Source: Xiphophorus maculatus (Eukaryota; Chordata; Actinopteri; Cyprinodontiformes; Poeciliidae). From it: a stretch of 64,000 nt of DNA. How positions within the stretch are numbered: the first letter of the stretch is position 1; each line of letters begins with the position of its first letter. Below the pieces are notes generated by a model, which saw only the letters and a program-made list of their open reading frames with translations, was not told where the DNA came from and searched no databases. The stretch covers positions 13,357,463-13,421,462 of the forward strand of contig NC_036456.1 in NCBI RefSeq assembly GCF_002775205.1, in the 5' to 3' direction. This document shows positions 45,801-56,000 of this stretch, in pieces. The translations under genes were made by a program, and so were the position numbers.

Positions 45801-48139
45801 ATGGTTAATTTTAAAGTTAAAAATTCAAAACTAAGCACAAAGTTTGAAATATTTGTATTATTAAAACTAAACCATCTGTTACACGCACGCATGCATGCAC
45901 ACGCCCACACACCCACACCCACACAACCACACACATATGTATATACTGTATATATCATAGATGAGAGGAATCTTCACCTTCTGACAAATGCTAAACTATT
46001 GCAAACTATTTCTCGAGGATGTGACGTCTGAATCAATCAATCAATCAAATTTTATTTGTATAGCACATTTCAGCAGCAAGGCATTTCAAAGTGCTTTACA
46101 TCATTACAAACACAGAAACACAATGCAATGTCTGAATAAGCTTTAGAAGGAAACCATTTATATCCAGACTATTTTTGCTTTACTTTTTTTGTAGTTTTTC
46201 CCCCCATGCTCTTAATATTTTCGTAGTTTGATAAAATGTGTTCTGGCTCAATGCTTTTTATTTTTAATAATCTTCCATTTATGCCAAAAGGTTATGGAGC
46301 ATAACATGATGTTTTTGAGTCTGTGAGAGATTTTACGGAAATTAAATTAAGCTGCTACATGCTGAATAAAAAACCTATCTGAAGAAAGAAAACTGAACAA
46401 AAGAGAGTTTAATCTGTTCATGATTTCTGTATTAGTGTATAAGTTAGTGGATGGACAGTTCTACTCATAGTTAAAATATTTTTGGTATTTTATTTATCGT
46501 TTTGTTTTACTTAAATTTACAATTAAAGAAAATGTGCTAATGCTGGGCTCCTGCAGCAACTACAAGCAAGCTGAGAATAGAATCAAAATTTGGATTATGT
46601 ATGTTGCAGCAATACTGGATCTTCACAGCCTGAATTGGCCTCTTCATGTATAAATACACGGTCAATTTTTATTTTCTGAAAATATATTTTTCCTGGTTGT
46701 TCTTTTGTGAAACTTAAAGGTTATGTCCCAAAAAAATGTTACATTTAAAGGCAATTTCCTGTGAAAATAATAATGCAAATATTCAACTGCCAGGCAAAAC
46801 AACACTTACATTGGACTTTAAAAGTGCAGCTCGATTACTAAATGCCGTAGAAGACAGGTTCAGTAAATCAGTTGTGAAAGTCTCCTCAGTCCGAAAAGTC
46901 AGTCGCCTTCTTATTGTTGACTCCACAGTTGTAGGTGTGGTTGGTGTAGTTGTAGTGTTTGCAGTGATAGCAGTAATGCTAGAATTTGTACTGGGAGCTG
47001 TGGTTGTGGTTGGAGGTGCTGTGGTTGTGGTTGGAGCTGTTGTGGTTGTGGTTGGAGATGACATGGTTGTGATTGGAGCTGTTGTGGTTGTGGTTGTAAA
47101 TGATGTGGTTGTGGTTGGAGCAGCTGTTGTGGTTGGAACTGTTGTGGTTGTGGTTGGAAACGATGTGGTTGTGGTTGGAGCAGCTGTTGTGGTTGGAAAT
47201 GATGTGGTTGTAGTTGGAGCAGCTGTTGTGGTTGTGGTTGGAAACGATGTGGTTGTGGTTGGAGCAGCTGTTGTGGTTGGAGCAGTTGTGGTTGTGGTTG
47301 GAAATGATGTGGTTGTGGTTGGAAATGATGTGGTTGTGGTTGGAGCTGTTGTGGTTGGAAATGATGTGGTTGTGGTTGGAAATGATGTGGTTGTGGTTGG
47401 AAATGATGTGGTTGCGGTTGAAAATGATGTGGTTGTAGTTGGAGCAGCTGTTGTGGTTGGAGCTGTTGTGGTTGTGGTTGGAAATGATGTGGTTGTGGTT
47501 GGAAATGATGTGGTTGTAGTTGGAGCTGTTGTGGTTGTGGTTGGAAATGATGTGGTTGTGGTTGGAGCAGCTGTTGTGGTTGGAGCTGTTGTGGTTATGG
47601 TTGGAAATGATGTGGTTGTGGTTGGAGCAGCTGTTGTGGTTGGAGCTGTTGTGGTTATGGTTGGAAATGATGTGGTTGTGGTTGAAGCAGCTGTTGTGGT
47701 TGGAGCTGTTGTGGTTGTGGTTGGAAATGATGTGGTTGTGGTTGGAGCTGTTGTGGTTGTGGTTGGAAACGATGTGGTTGTGGTTGGAGCTGTTGTGGTT
47801 GTGGTTGGAAATGATGTGGTTGTGGTTGGAGCTGTTGTGGTTGGAGCTGTTGTGTTTGTACTTGCTGGACCTGCTTATTATGAAAAATGAAAAAATAGAA
47901 CAAAATAAAATCTAATAACACCAGAACACCTGCTCCTCACTTTTGTCACACATTACAGAGACATCCAGAAACCATTTAGTTTGACTAAAACTCCACTTAG
48001 AAACAAGACATGTGTAACTAATGTAAACGGTTGTAGGTTTTCTGTGAGATAGAAACAAAGGTTTTAAAGACTTTACTTTGACTTGACATACCTTACCTGC
48101 TAGAGTGACAAGAATTAATGTGATCCATCTAAACTCCAT
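30207..48139 (-). CDS. secreted/surface mosaic protein: signal peptide, mucin stalk, SEA, FN3 x12, SRCR x2, FN3 x3, SEA
   Basis: Twenty-four exons join in frame to about 2084 residues. E1 48139-48097 is the signal peptide (MEFRWITLILVTLA). E2 47873-46810 is a Thr-rich stalk plus SEA start. E3 45765-45704 and E4 45620-45472 complete the SEA. FN3 exons start at 44658, 44035, 43437, 42839, 42241, 41618, 41020, 40422, 39799, 39201, 38578 and 37817 (258 nt each). SRCR exons are 35961-35650 and 34646-34335. Three more FN3 exons run 33459-33202, 32581-32324 and 31800-31543. A second SEA covers 30830-30622, 30520-30456 and 30375-30207. Every junction keeps frame, and FN3/SRCR exons are all phase 1-1. 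Approximate residues: stalk 15-330, SEA1 333-439, FN3 440-1471, SRCR 1472-1679, FN3 1680-1937, SEA2 to the end. The C-terminus (ILGKSKNLCL) has no membrane anchor; a further exon could exist. I recognise the domains but no named protein. That it is one transcript is inferred from phase continuity. Confidence 0.75.
31543..33459 (-). repeat. second FN3 exon group (3 exons) of the mosaic gene
   Basis: Exons 33459-33202, 32581-32324 and 31800-31543 each encode one FN3 domain of 86 residues with the SITLQWNKI and SPGTKYTFTLFSV cores. They are spaced 0.78-0.88 kb and are more diverged from each other than the main array, with introns of different lengths. Confidence 0.85.
33470..33840. repeat. intron block shared with 44665-45020
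   Basis: The sequences immediately upstream of FN3 exon 13 and of FN3 exon 1 are homologous over about 350 bases (gacattgtacataggtc, gcacaaaatcctt/cattcttgga, gctgctgctggcccccaact/cct). The block shows that the two FN3 groups descend from a duplicated exon-plus-intron unit. Part of it also looks like an interspersed repeat. Confidence 0.65.
34335..35961 (-). other. two SRCR-domain exons of the mosaic gene
   Basis: Each exon is 312 nt, phase 1-1, and encodes one complete SRCR domain. Hallmarks are IRLAGxGxxRCSGRVEVY, WGTVCDD.WDL, ANVVCREL, GQGTGQIW..DVSCSG and LTQCQH. The second has the eight cysteines of group B. The first has a ninth, because GHCEDAGVVC replaces the usual GHSxDAGVxC. The exons are clearly homologous to each other; the 5' part of each reads xQIRLAG. 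Introns between them hold no recognised exon. Confidence 0.9.
36362..36590 (+). mobile_element. LINE reverse-transcriptase fragment
   Basis: The plus strand encodes HRVSLYVDDLLLYVS followed by LNNFCSFLGYQLNINKSEP. It contains the YxDD-type catalytic box of L1-like reverse transcriptases and the downstream 'FG..SG.KIN..KS' region, then decays. It sits in the intron between FN3 exon 12 and SRCR1, antisense to the gene. Confidence 0.75.
37240..37475 (+). mobile_element. Ty3/Gypsy-type integrase fragment
   Basis: The plus strand reads RPIEIVAMDLTTLDNE, stop, GKLHIMTDVFSEDTAAV, matching the integrase core around its first two catalytic Asp residues (usual form 'MTD.FSK...A'). There is an internal stop, and no LTRs were identified nearby. 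It abuts FN3 exon 12 in the intron. Confidence 0.65.
37560..44658 (-). repeat. tandem array of 12 FN3 exons with higher-order structure
   Basis: Twelve 258-nt exons, each one FN3 domain, recur at intervals of 598 or 623 bases through the middle of the array. The 25-base difference is an indel in the intron (present as acctgtgtcggatacagaac). Start-to-start intervals from the left are 761, 623, 598, 623, 598, 598, 623, 598, 598, 598 and 623. The block 598+598+623 (1819 bases) is itself duplicated: exons at 40165, 40763 and 41361 pair with 41984, 42582 and 43180 with almost no changes. Introns are as conserved as exons, indicating recent unequal exchange. Confidence 0.92.
45885..45940. repeat. 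CA-rich microsatellite
   Basis: Imperfect (CA)n with CCCACA variants (acacccacacccacacaacc), in the intron between the mucin exon and SEA exon 3. Confidence 0.85.
46028..46130 (+). repeat. dispersed teleost repeat (AATC start)
   Basis: Begins with four tandem AATC units, then 'ttttatttgtatagcacatt' and 'ggcatttcaaagtgctttac'. It belongs to the same family as the repeats near 4220 and 5860. Confidence 0.6.
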
Positions 48140-50049
48140 TGTGACAGTACAGGAGTCTGAAAAATCAAACATTCAAAACTTTAATTTCCTGAAGTTGGAA
48201 ATCCAACACTTGACCGTTAGTTCCATTTATTTTAATTTAAGAATAGATGAGTTCCTCTTAGCACACAGGTTGGATGTCGAACTTTTGCTAGTACTTGCAA
48301 ACTTGTCTATTTGGTAAAACTATGGCTAATTTAACCCTGAAACAAATCTTAGTCATAAATACATAAAGAAAGACTCACGTACATCAAGAGACATCCTTGA
48401 TTTTTTTTTATTTCATCATGAAAAACATTTACATTTAAACCATCTGCAAAGTTAGCCCACACTAAAGGTATTATTTATACCTTAAACAAAAGGCTGTTTG
48501 AGGTTCAGGCCTTTTGCTTTTGTCTCTCTGTTACAGAAATACTTCATTTAATATTTTCATGTTTGTCTTGAAGTCAGATAAGCAAATGACATGCAAAACA
48601 TGCGTGCAAAAGTTTGAATTTTGTGCTTGGTCTGTTCCAAATTAAAAGAAGAACAAGGAAATTCATCAGAACTTCATTCATGGTGGATGAGATTTTGAAT
48701 ATATGTTCTTCTACTTGGTGTATAAATTGATGTCTCATGTTTATGTAACCATTCTTATGAAAAGTACAATTGGCATCTTTGAATAGACCACTCTAATATA
48801 GAAAAAACAAATGTTCACTTATAAACTGAGGTTCTTCTATAAAGTAATCTTTCTAACTAATTAGTCTAAAGCTGCACAAGAATTTAGTTCACATTATAAG
48901 AGACGTGTTTGACTTTAAGGTATATGGAATCGTTCTAATTTTCTCTATCAAAATAATTACTGCGGTTTTATAAACCATTTGACTGAATTTAGAGTTTTGA
49001 TTACTCAATATATTTTTATGACTGGCAGAGACTGTTGTTCTAATCCTATTTGGTACTTTGAGTTTCTAAATGTAGATTCAGACGTATAATTTCACATTTT
49101 CACAACTACAGGACCTGTCTTTGAGATTTTTAGGGAAAGAGAGAGCAACATAGGAGGCTATCGAGTAAAACAATACAATTTCAGCACCTCCTAGTTAGAG
49201 GCTTTAGCTTCTTTGCCTAAATTTGGACATTACATTTTTTGTTTCTGTTCACATCCAACCAGACTTCGGTTCCCCCGCAATTCATCACTGCATGTGACGT
49301 TTTGAATTAAAAAGCCGATTCAAATGTAAAGTGGTGAAATTATTTTTGTTTCATTATTCTTTAGTTGTGTGACTATACAAAGCAAGTTTTGTATTCAACA
49401 AGTCATGATAACATAACAACACAGATGCGTACTGTCACAACTCTAAGTTTTGTGTTTTTTGTACCCTTATGTGCAGTTTGACTGAGTACAGGCCTCACAG
49501 AGGGGCGTAGAGTTTAGTGTGGGCATTTGGGCCAAAAAGAAAACGTTTATCATGATTTATAAACTCAAACATGAAGCAGATTAACAAGGAAATTATCAAA
49601 ATACAAAAATATAGATGAATGTCTAAGCACCCCAGAATCATGGCATAGCTATGAACAAAGGTCGCAGTGAGAGTGGGCAGATGTTTGCTTAAAAAAACAG
49701 AAGATTAGATTACTTGAAAAATATAATTAACAACAGTCTGTTAATTATACACAATCTGAAACTGTGAATTGTGCAATTCTGCAATAATTCACAGGTCCAG
49801 AGTTAACTATGGCTAGTTAAACGTGTTTAAACCATGTTTAAATTTAATCTACAAATGAGTAAAAATAAAACGAAGATGATGAAGATCAATTAAACATTAA
49901 CAACAAATAGTTCATTTCTGCATTTCCAACTAGGAGATTTACATATCCTCGTCTACACATTAAAATCGAAGCTCAAGCATTGTCGTTCTAAACATATACA
50001 ATGTGGCAAACATACGTACAGTGTGGTACTAAATGAACAAAAGTACTCA
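48140..50049 (-). promoter_or_regulatory. first intron and leader of the mosaic gene
   Basis: Directly before the ATG lies an acceptor (gatttttcag|actcctg), so the 5' UTR is spliced. A matching donor (attttgg|gtgagtac) occurs on minus at about 50050. The gene at 57673 has the same arrangement, with an acceptor before its ATG and a donor (acatttga|gtaagtac) at about 58934. No coding exon is seen in the intron. The transcription start is not determined. Confidence 0.45.
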
Positions 50050-50179
50050 CCCAAAATGAAAGCTGAAATGGTTTGGACATATGCTAATGTCTTTATACTA
50101 GTATTTCCATTATCTATACCTCATTGATGAACAAATATTCTGAAATAATTACTTAATCAATAGACACTTGGCTTCCTTG

Positions 50180-50345
50180 CTCATATTCTTCTCTATCCAG
50201 TGAAACATTGGACAGACTCTCAGTTGCACCAATATAATACCCCGCTATGTAACTTGGACAAAAATAACTTTCTCCCTACGGCCATTATTCAAACAAGTTT
50301 CTTGCAAGTCACCTGAAAATATTTGAATATTGTCTTCAGGTCATA
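50180..50345 (-). promoter_or_regulatory. upstream block conserved between the two paralogous mucin genes
   Basis: The segment around 50245-50310 (cttggacaaaaataactttc, then ccattattcaaacaagtt) resembles 59175-59230 (cttgacaaaaataaatattt, then ccattattcaaagcagtt). Both lie 130-300 bases upstream of the leader-exon donors. Promoter function is inferred from position and conservation only. Confidence 0.35.
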
Positions 50346-50372
50346 CTCTCTAGCATTATCAGATGTGGTTGG

Positions 50373-50627
50373 TCAGTTTCCATACAGAGACATGTGGCCC
50401 AGTGTTTTATAATGTCTTGTTTCTGTCCTGTCAGACTCAAACTGCTGGAGGTTTTCTTCTGTTAAATTGAGATAGTCGTCCCCACTGTCACTTGATGCTT
50501 GCTCAGGATCAGAAACTCCAGATTCAATGTTCTGGTTTTCCTTATAGCTCTCCCAGTCGTTGCTTATATAGTACTCACAGTTTTGGCTTTGAAGTTTGGG
50601 GCATAAAATGTGTATTTTTGACTGCAC
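50373..50627 (-). CDS. orphan terminal exon encoding a tyrosine-motif cytoplasmic-tail-like peptide
   Basis: A minus-strand open stretch ends with a stop at 50373. It encodes QNCEYYISNDWESYKE, then an acidic Ser/Glu segment and DDYLNLTEENLQQFE, then RHYKTLGHMSLYGN. Two YxxL motifs and several other tyrosines in an acidic, hydrophilic stretch resemble the tail of a signalling receptor. Candidate acceptors (ctacag, gtgcag) lie just upstream at about 50640. I found no partner exon between here and 53056. It may be a remnant of a neighbouring gene or an alternative 3' exon. No function is assigned. Confidence 0.35.
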   Translation of the reverse strand: MQSKIHILCPKLQSQNCEYYISNDWESYKENQNIESGVSDPEQASSDSGDDYLNLTEENLQQFESDRTETRHYKTLGHMSLYGN

Positions 50628-50690
50628 TTATACTGTAGTTCACGTAGATTAGGTTGTAATTTTTGTACGTTTCTGCTGCTTGTAGATATA

Positions 50691-50894
50691 TATATATATA
50701 TATTTATATACCCCTCCAGGGGGTCTTTTGTGGGCTCTAGTGTCCCTTATATGATAGTTGGCTGACAGGAAACGGGGAAGGAGAGGGCGGCAAATGTCGT
50801 CGGGTCCGGGAGTCGAACCTGCAACGGCTGCGTCGAGGACTCAAGGCCTCCAAATATGGGTCGCGCTAACCCCTTACGCCACCACGGCACGCCC
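50691..50894 (-). mobile_element. tRNA-derived SINE with 16-bp target-site duplication
   Basis: On minus the element starts GCCGTGGTGGCGTAAGGGGT and carries a box-A-like TTAGCGCGACCC and a box B GGTTCGACTCC, the internal RNA polymerase III promoter of tRNA-derived SINEs. Direct repeats ctgcttgtagatatat flank it (about 50676-50691 and 50895-50910). Confidence 0.8.
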
Positions 50895-50910
50895 CTGCTT
50901 GTAGATATAT

Positions 50911-53055
50911 TAACGATTTTCCCCACTCTGAGATATCCTCCTTCTGCTCCCTATTCGTGGAATGTTTGTAATTAACTTTATATATTTTCTTTTATAATTT
51001 TTCTGTCTCTCATACTAACCCTTAGGTTTCTTCCTGTTTGAAAGGAAAGGTTAATCTCCACCTTCACTAGTTATTTGTGCTCAACTGGATCTCAACCCAA
51101 GAACCCAGAGTCCTGACAGAAACATTTCCTAAGTCAAGTAAATGGAAAACCAAGCAAAACTGGATAAGTATCACAAAGAAAAAGCTGCAATTAGAAAGTT
51201 TCAATTAACATGAATGGATTAAAGTTATGGCGTCCGGTAGAAGAGATGGACGCTGTGAAATGATATAGGCTTGGATGAGTAGATTAGGATGAGGATTAGA
51301 GACGTCTTCCCCCCGGGACCCGGACACTGGTGGAGGAGGCTAAGGAGAGGATGGAAGTCTGAAGAAGATGATGGAACAAGGGTGAAGAAGAAGGGATGGA
51401 GGTGGGTTGAAGCCCGGCTGGTGAGCAGATGGAGCCGTAGATGGAGGAGTTTATTGAGGTGCGCTCCGATGCTGATTGGCTGTGGTAGAAGCTCATGACG
51501 CAGCGATTGGATGACGCAGGTGAGGCTGAAGAAAATCTTCCAGTTTGTATTTATATCTATGCTTCATTTTGTTTACACAATATTTGTACACTTAAGATTT
51601 AATGTTTCTTAAGAAACTTTATAAAACAAAGTTGAACAAAAAAAACAACAACAACAGTATAACAGTTTGTTTTGTATATATATTCTTATATAATTTTATA
51701 TAAATTACAAAAGCATAAAATTGCTTTTGCTGCTTTATAATTTCTGTGGTCAAGTCAGAAGCACAGAACAGGGAAGTTAAAATCCAAACAGAGGCGATAG
51801 GAAAATTACGTCAGTTGAAAACAAAACAGCAGTGCAGTTTTGCATTTTACTTTACATTCAGTGTTGTGTTTTGCATTCTGTTATGACTTGTTCAAATCTC
51901 ACAGTGTGAAAAGACACAATTCATTCCTATTTTATATCAGCTGTTTTGTTTCTTAAACTTTTATATTTTTACTGCTGTATGTTTTTTTAGAACAAGAACA
52001 ATAAAGTTCGATTTCATTAGTCACAGCAAATTTTTCCTGAGGATTTCCTGTTCTTACCACTTACAGTAAATCAAATATTGTTTATCTATTTATGTATTAA
52101 TTCATTCTGTGTGGATGAAAAGGTTAAAAAATAAAAGTAAAACATTACAATAACTTTATGGTATCTGTGAAGGGCATTAAAAACTCACTTTATGTGCTGT
52201 CAGCCAGCTGTGGGGGAATCATGAGCTTTAAAAGAGACCAGCATGACCAATCTTGCTTCCACATTTCTATGCCCAGTCTATGTGGGAAAGTGCGACATCA
52301 TCAAAACACTGCTACTGGTGCCAGTTCACTTCCTCACATTCATAGACTGCCAGCATAATCGTATTAATAAAAATGCCACAACTTTAATAATAAAATTATG
52401 AGCAATCTCATCTCCCAGCATGCAAAAATGAAATCCCACTTCGTGACACAAAAACCTGTCAAAAGTCATTTCCTGTTCAGAACATATTTTTTACTTATTC
52501 TTAACAGCAGCACCGTTTCCCGAATGAAGGGAGTTTTACATGAGCACAGGAAATTATGCAAATACATTTCTAAGTGATCGCATGAAATTAAATTAGACCT
52601 TTATAATATGCCTAAATGTGATGATTTTAGACTGGCATATTAGTTCACCTGCTTAGGCACAACAGACTGAAACTAAATCCTGGTGTAAAGAATTTCTTAG
52701 TGATTTTTTGCACATTGTCCCTGTTTTAAATAAAGAAATAAAGTGAAAATAAAATGAAAAGATGTCTAAAGTCTAACTGAATCCAAAAAGGCTGGACTTG
52801 GACTCAAATGTGTTAAAAGTAATTTTTTTATCTGTCTCCTTGGGCTGGTATAAAACAATGAGTGATTTACATAAAAAGTTGCAACTCTTAACCCCTTCTC
52901 ACTTGCTGAAAGGTGTTTTCATTTCAGACTTATTCTCCAGCCTATTAGCTAAAGCAATACTTCCTGAAGGTTCAGTTGTATCAATAATATTTTCTAGGCC
53001 TATTTGTGCCAAAATCCATTTTGATTAATATCTTCCTTTTAAGAAATAGAAAAAT
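50911..53055. other. intergenic DNA between two mucin genes
   Basis: AT-rich with a GC-richer patch at 51230-51530. I see no exon with convincing splice sites or a recognisable domain on either strand. Confidence 0.4.
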
Positions 53056-56000
53056 TTAATATTCATACTGGCTCAATAGTAACAGTGACAAAGCCACCAT
53101 GCAGAACAAGGAGATGAAGCTCATCTTGTGGATTTCTCCACTTGAACCATTTACAGTAGTGGTAAGGGCAGTTGTTGCTGTTTTTGTAGAAACTGTTGTA
53201 TGTGCAACCATAGTTGTCCTGGCATTAATAGTAGTGGTTGGAACATCTGTGGTTGCTCTCCTAGTGGTAGTTGGTTGGGCAACAGTAGAAGATGTACTTG
53301 TGTTTTTTTTCAAAATTGTGGCTAATGTTGTACCAGCAGTTGACTGAGTGACACTGGTTGCTTTTAAAGTAACTTTTGTGGTTGTAGGAGCAACTGTAGT
53401 TGTTTGTGGTGAAAGACGGGTTGTTGAAGCAGGTTTTGTTGTTGTTGGAGCATTTATAGTTGTTGTTAGAGGAACAGATGTAGTTGTTGGTGTAATTGTG
53501 GTTGCTGTTGCAGGACCAGTGGTAGTTGGTTCTGTAACTACTGCTGTAGTTGCAGAAACTACTGTAGTTGTTGGAGGAATAGCTGTAGTTGCTGGAGGAA
53601 GGATGGTTGTTGTTAGAGGAACAGTTGCAGCTGAGGTGGTACTTGTGGAAGCAGCTGTGGTTCTAGTTCTGGTTGTGGTTACTGTAGAAGGAATTGTAGT
53701 TCTTGGTACAATTGTGGTGGTTACTGGTGGATTAGTTGCAGCTGTTTGAGGAACAAATGTAGTTGAAGTAACTGTGATATTTGAAGGAGCAACTGTGGTT
53801 GATGTAGGTGTAGTTCTAGTTGTTGGGGTAACTGTGGTTGTTTGAGTTACAACAGTGGTTGTTGGTGCAGGGCTGATAGTTGTTGGAAAAACTGTGGCTG
53901 TTATAACTGTAGTTATGACAGGAGGAGCAGTTGGAGCAACTGTTGTCATTATTGGAGGAACAGCTATTGTTGTTGTTGAAGGAACAGCTGTAGTTGTTTG
54001 TGCTGCTGTAGTTGCTGTTAGAGGTACCACTGTGGTTGTTGGACTGGCTGTGGTTGTTAGAGGTACAACTGTAGTTGTTGCAGATGAAATTGAGGTTATG
54101 GCAAGAGGAACAGTAGTAATTGTAAGAGGAACAGCTGTAGTTGTTGAAGCAGCTGAAGTGGGTGTTGTTGAAGAAACTGTAGTTGTAGGTGCAATGGTGG
54201 ATATGGTAGGATTAACAGTTGTAATTGTTGGAGGACTTGTGGTCACTGTTGGAGTAACAAATCTAGATGTTGCTGGAGGATTAGTGGTGGTTGTTGTTGG
54301 AGGAGCAGATGAAGTTCTAGTCACTGTTGTAGTTGCGGGGGGTACTGTGGCTGTTGTAGGAACAGTTGTAGTTGTTTGAGCATTGGTAGAGGTTGTGGTT
54401 GTTGTCTGTGTTGTTGTGGTTGGAGCTGCTGTCGTTGTGGTTGGTGCCTCTGTTGTTGTGGTTGGAGTAACTGTGGTTGTGGTTGGTGCCTCTGTTGTTG
54501 TGGTTGAAGATGCTGTTGTTGTTGGAGCAGCTGTGGTTGTAGTTGGAGCTACAGTTGTTGTGGTTGGAGCAGCTGTCGTTGTGGTTGGTGCCTCTGTCGT
54601 GGTTGGAGTAACTGTGGTTGTGGTTGCAGCTACTGTACTTGTGGTTGGTGCCTCTGTTGTTGTTTTTGGAGCTGATGTCGTTGTGGTTGGTGTCTCTGTT
54701 GTTGTGGTTGGAGCTAGTGTAGTCATGGTTGGAGCTTCTGTTGTTGTGGTTGGAGCTGCTGTCGTTGTGGTTGGTGCCTCTGTTGTTGTGGTTGGAGTAA
54801 CTGTGGTTGTGGTTGCAGCTACTGTAGTTGTGGTTGGTGCCTCTGTTGTTGTGGTTGGAGCAGTTGTGGTTGTGGTCGGAGCAGCTGTGGTTGTGGTTAG
54901 AGCTGCTGTAGTTGTGGTTGGTGCCTCTGTTGTTGTGGTTGGAGCTACTGTTGTCGTCAGAGCTGCTGTGGTTGTGGTTGGTGCTGCTTTGGTTGTGGTT
55001 GGTGCAGCTGTTGTGGTTGAAGAAATAGTTGTTGTGGTTGGAGCAGCTGTGGTTGTGGTTGGAGAAGCTGTGGTTGTTGTTGGAGCAGCTGTGGTTGTGG
55101 TTGGAGCAGATGTAGTGGTGGTTGGAGATGCTGTCGTTGTTGGAGCAGCTGTGGTTGTGGTTGGAGTCGCTGTACTTGTGGTTGGTGTCTCTGTTGTTGT
55201 GGTTGGAGCTACTGTTGTCGTCAGACCTACTGTGGTTGTGGTTGGTGCTGCTTTGGTTGTGGTTGGTGCAGCTGTTGTGGTTGAAGGAATAGTTGTTGTG
55301 GTTGGAGCAGCTGTGGTTGTGGTTGGAGTTGCTGTTGTTGCTGTCAGAGCTACTGTTGTGGTCGGAGCAGCTGTAGTTGTGGTTCGTGTCTCTGTTTTTG
55401 TGGTTGGAGCAGTTGTGGTTGGAGCGGCTGTGGTTGTGGTTGGAGTTGCTGAAGTTGTGGTTGGTGCCTCTGATGTTGTGGTCAGAGCAGTTGTGGTTGT
55501 GGTTGGAGCAGATGTAGTTGTGGTTGGAGTTGTTGTTGTTGTCGTCGGAACAACCGTTGTGGTTGGAGCTACTGTAGTTGTGGTTCTAACTTCTGTTGTT
55601 GTGTATGGAGAACCTGTGGTTGTGGTTGTTGCTGCTGTTGTTGTTGTTGGAGATACTGTGGTTGTGGTTGGAGAAGCTGTGGATGTGGTTGGTGTCTCCG
55701 CTGTTGTGGTCGGAGCAGCGGTAGTTGTGGATGGAGTTGCTGTTCTTGTCATCGGAGGTACTGTGGTTGTGGCCGGAGCTGCTGTGGTTGTGGTTCGTGC
55801 AGCTGTTGTGATTGAAGGAATTGTTGATGTGGTTGGAGCAACTGTTGTTGTGGTTGGAGCAACTGTTGTTGTGGTCGTAGCTATTGTGGTTGGGTTTGGA
55901 GAACCTGTTGTGGTTGTAGCAAATGTTGTGGTCGGAGAAGCTGTGGTTGTGGTTGGTGTCTCTGCTGTTGTGGTTGGAGCAGTTGTGGTTGGAGTGGCTG

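Larger units (their letters stand above)
45472..47873 (-). other. mucin stalk and first SEA domain of the mosaic gene
   Basis: Exon 47873-46810 encodes PTTTTTAPTTTTSFP-type repeats (about 300 residues) followed by RRRLTFRTEETFTTDLL and the SEA start ALLKSN. Exon 45765-45704 gives LEPVYRNEFPSLLSFTVISF. Exon 45620-45472 gives SNGSIVNNIDLEF and the C-terminal SEA half. The GSIV segment is placed where SEA domains self-cleave between Gly and Ser. The acceptor of the long exon is a tandem AAGCAG, so one residue may be optional. Confidence 0.82.

Noticed and set aside
46736-47890. 384-codon plus-strand Val-rich open frame
   Set aside because: Same reason: antisense of the mucin stalk exon of the mosaic gene, which has splice sites and leads into a SEA domain on minus.
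50740-50890. Possible functional tRNA gene
   Set aside because: Box A and box B are present, but the sequence does not fold into a full cloverleaf by eye and lies inside a longer element with target-site duplications, so it is a SINE.
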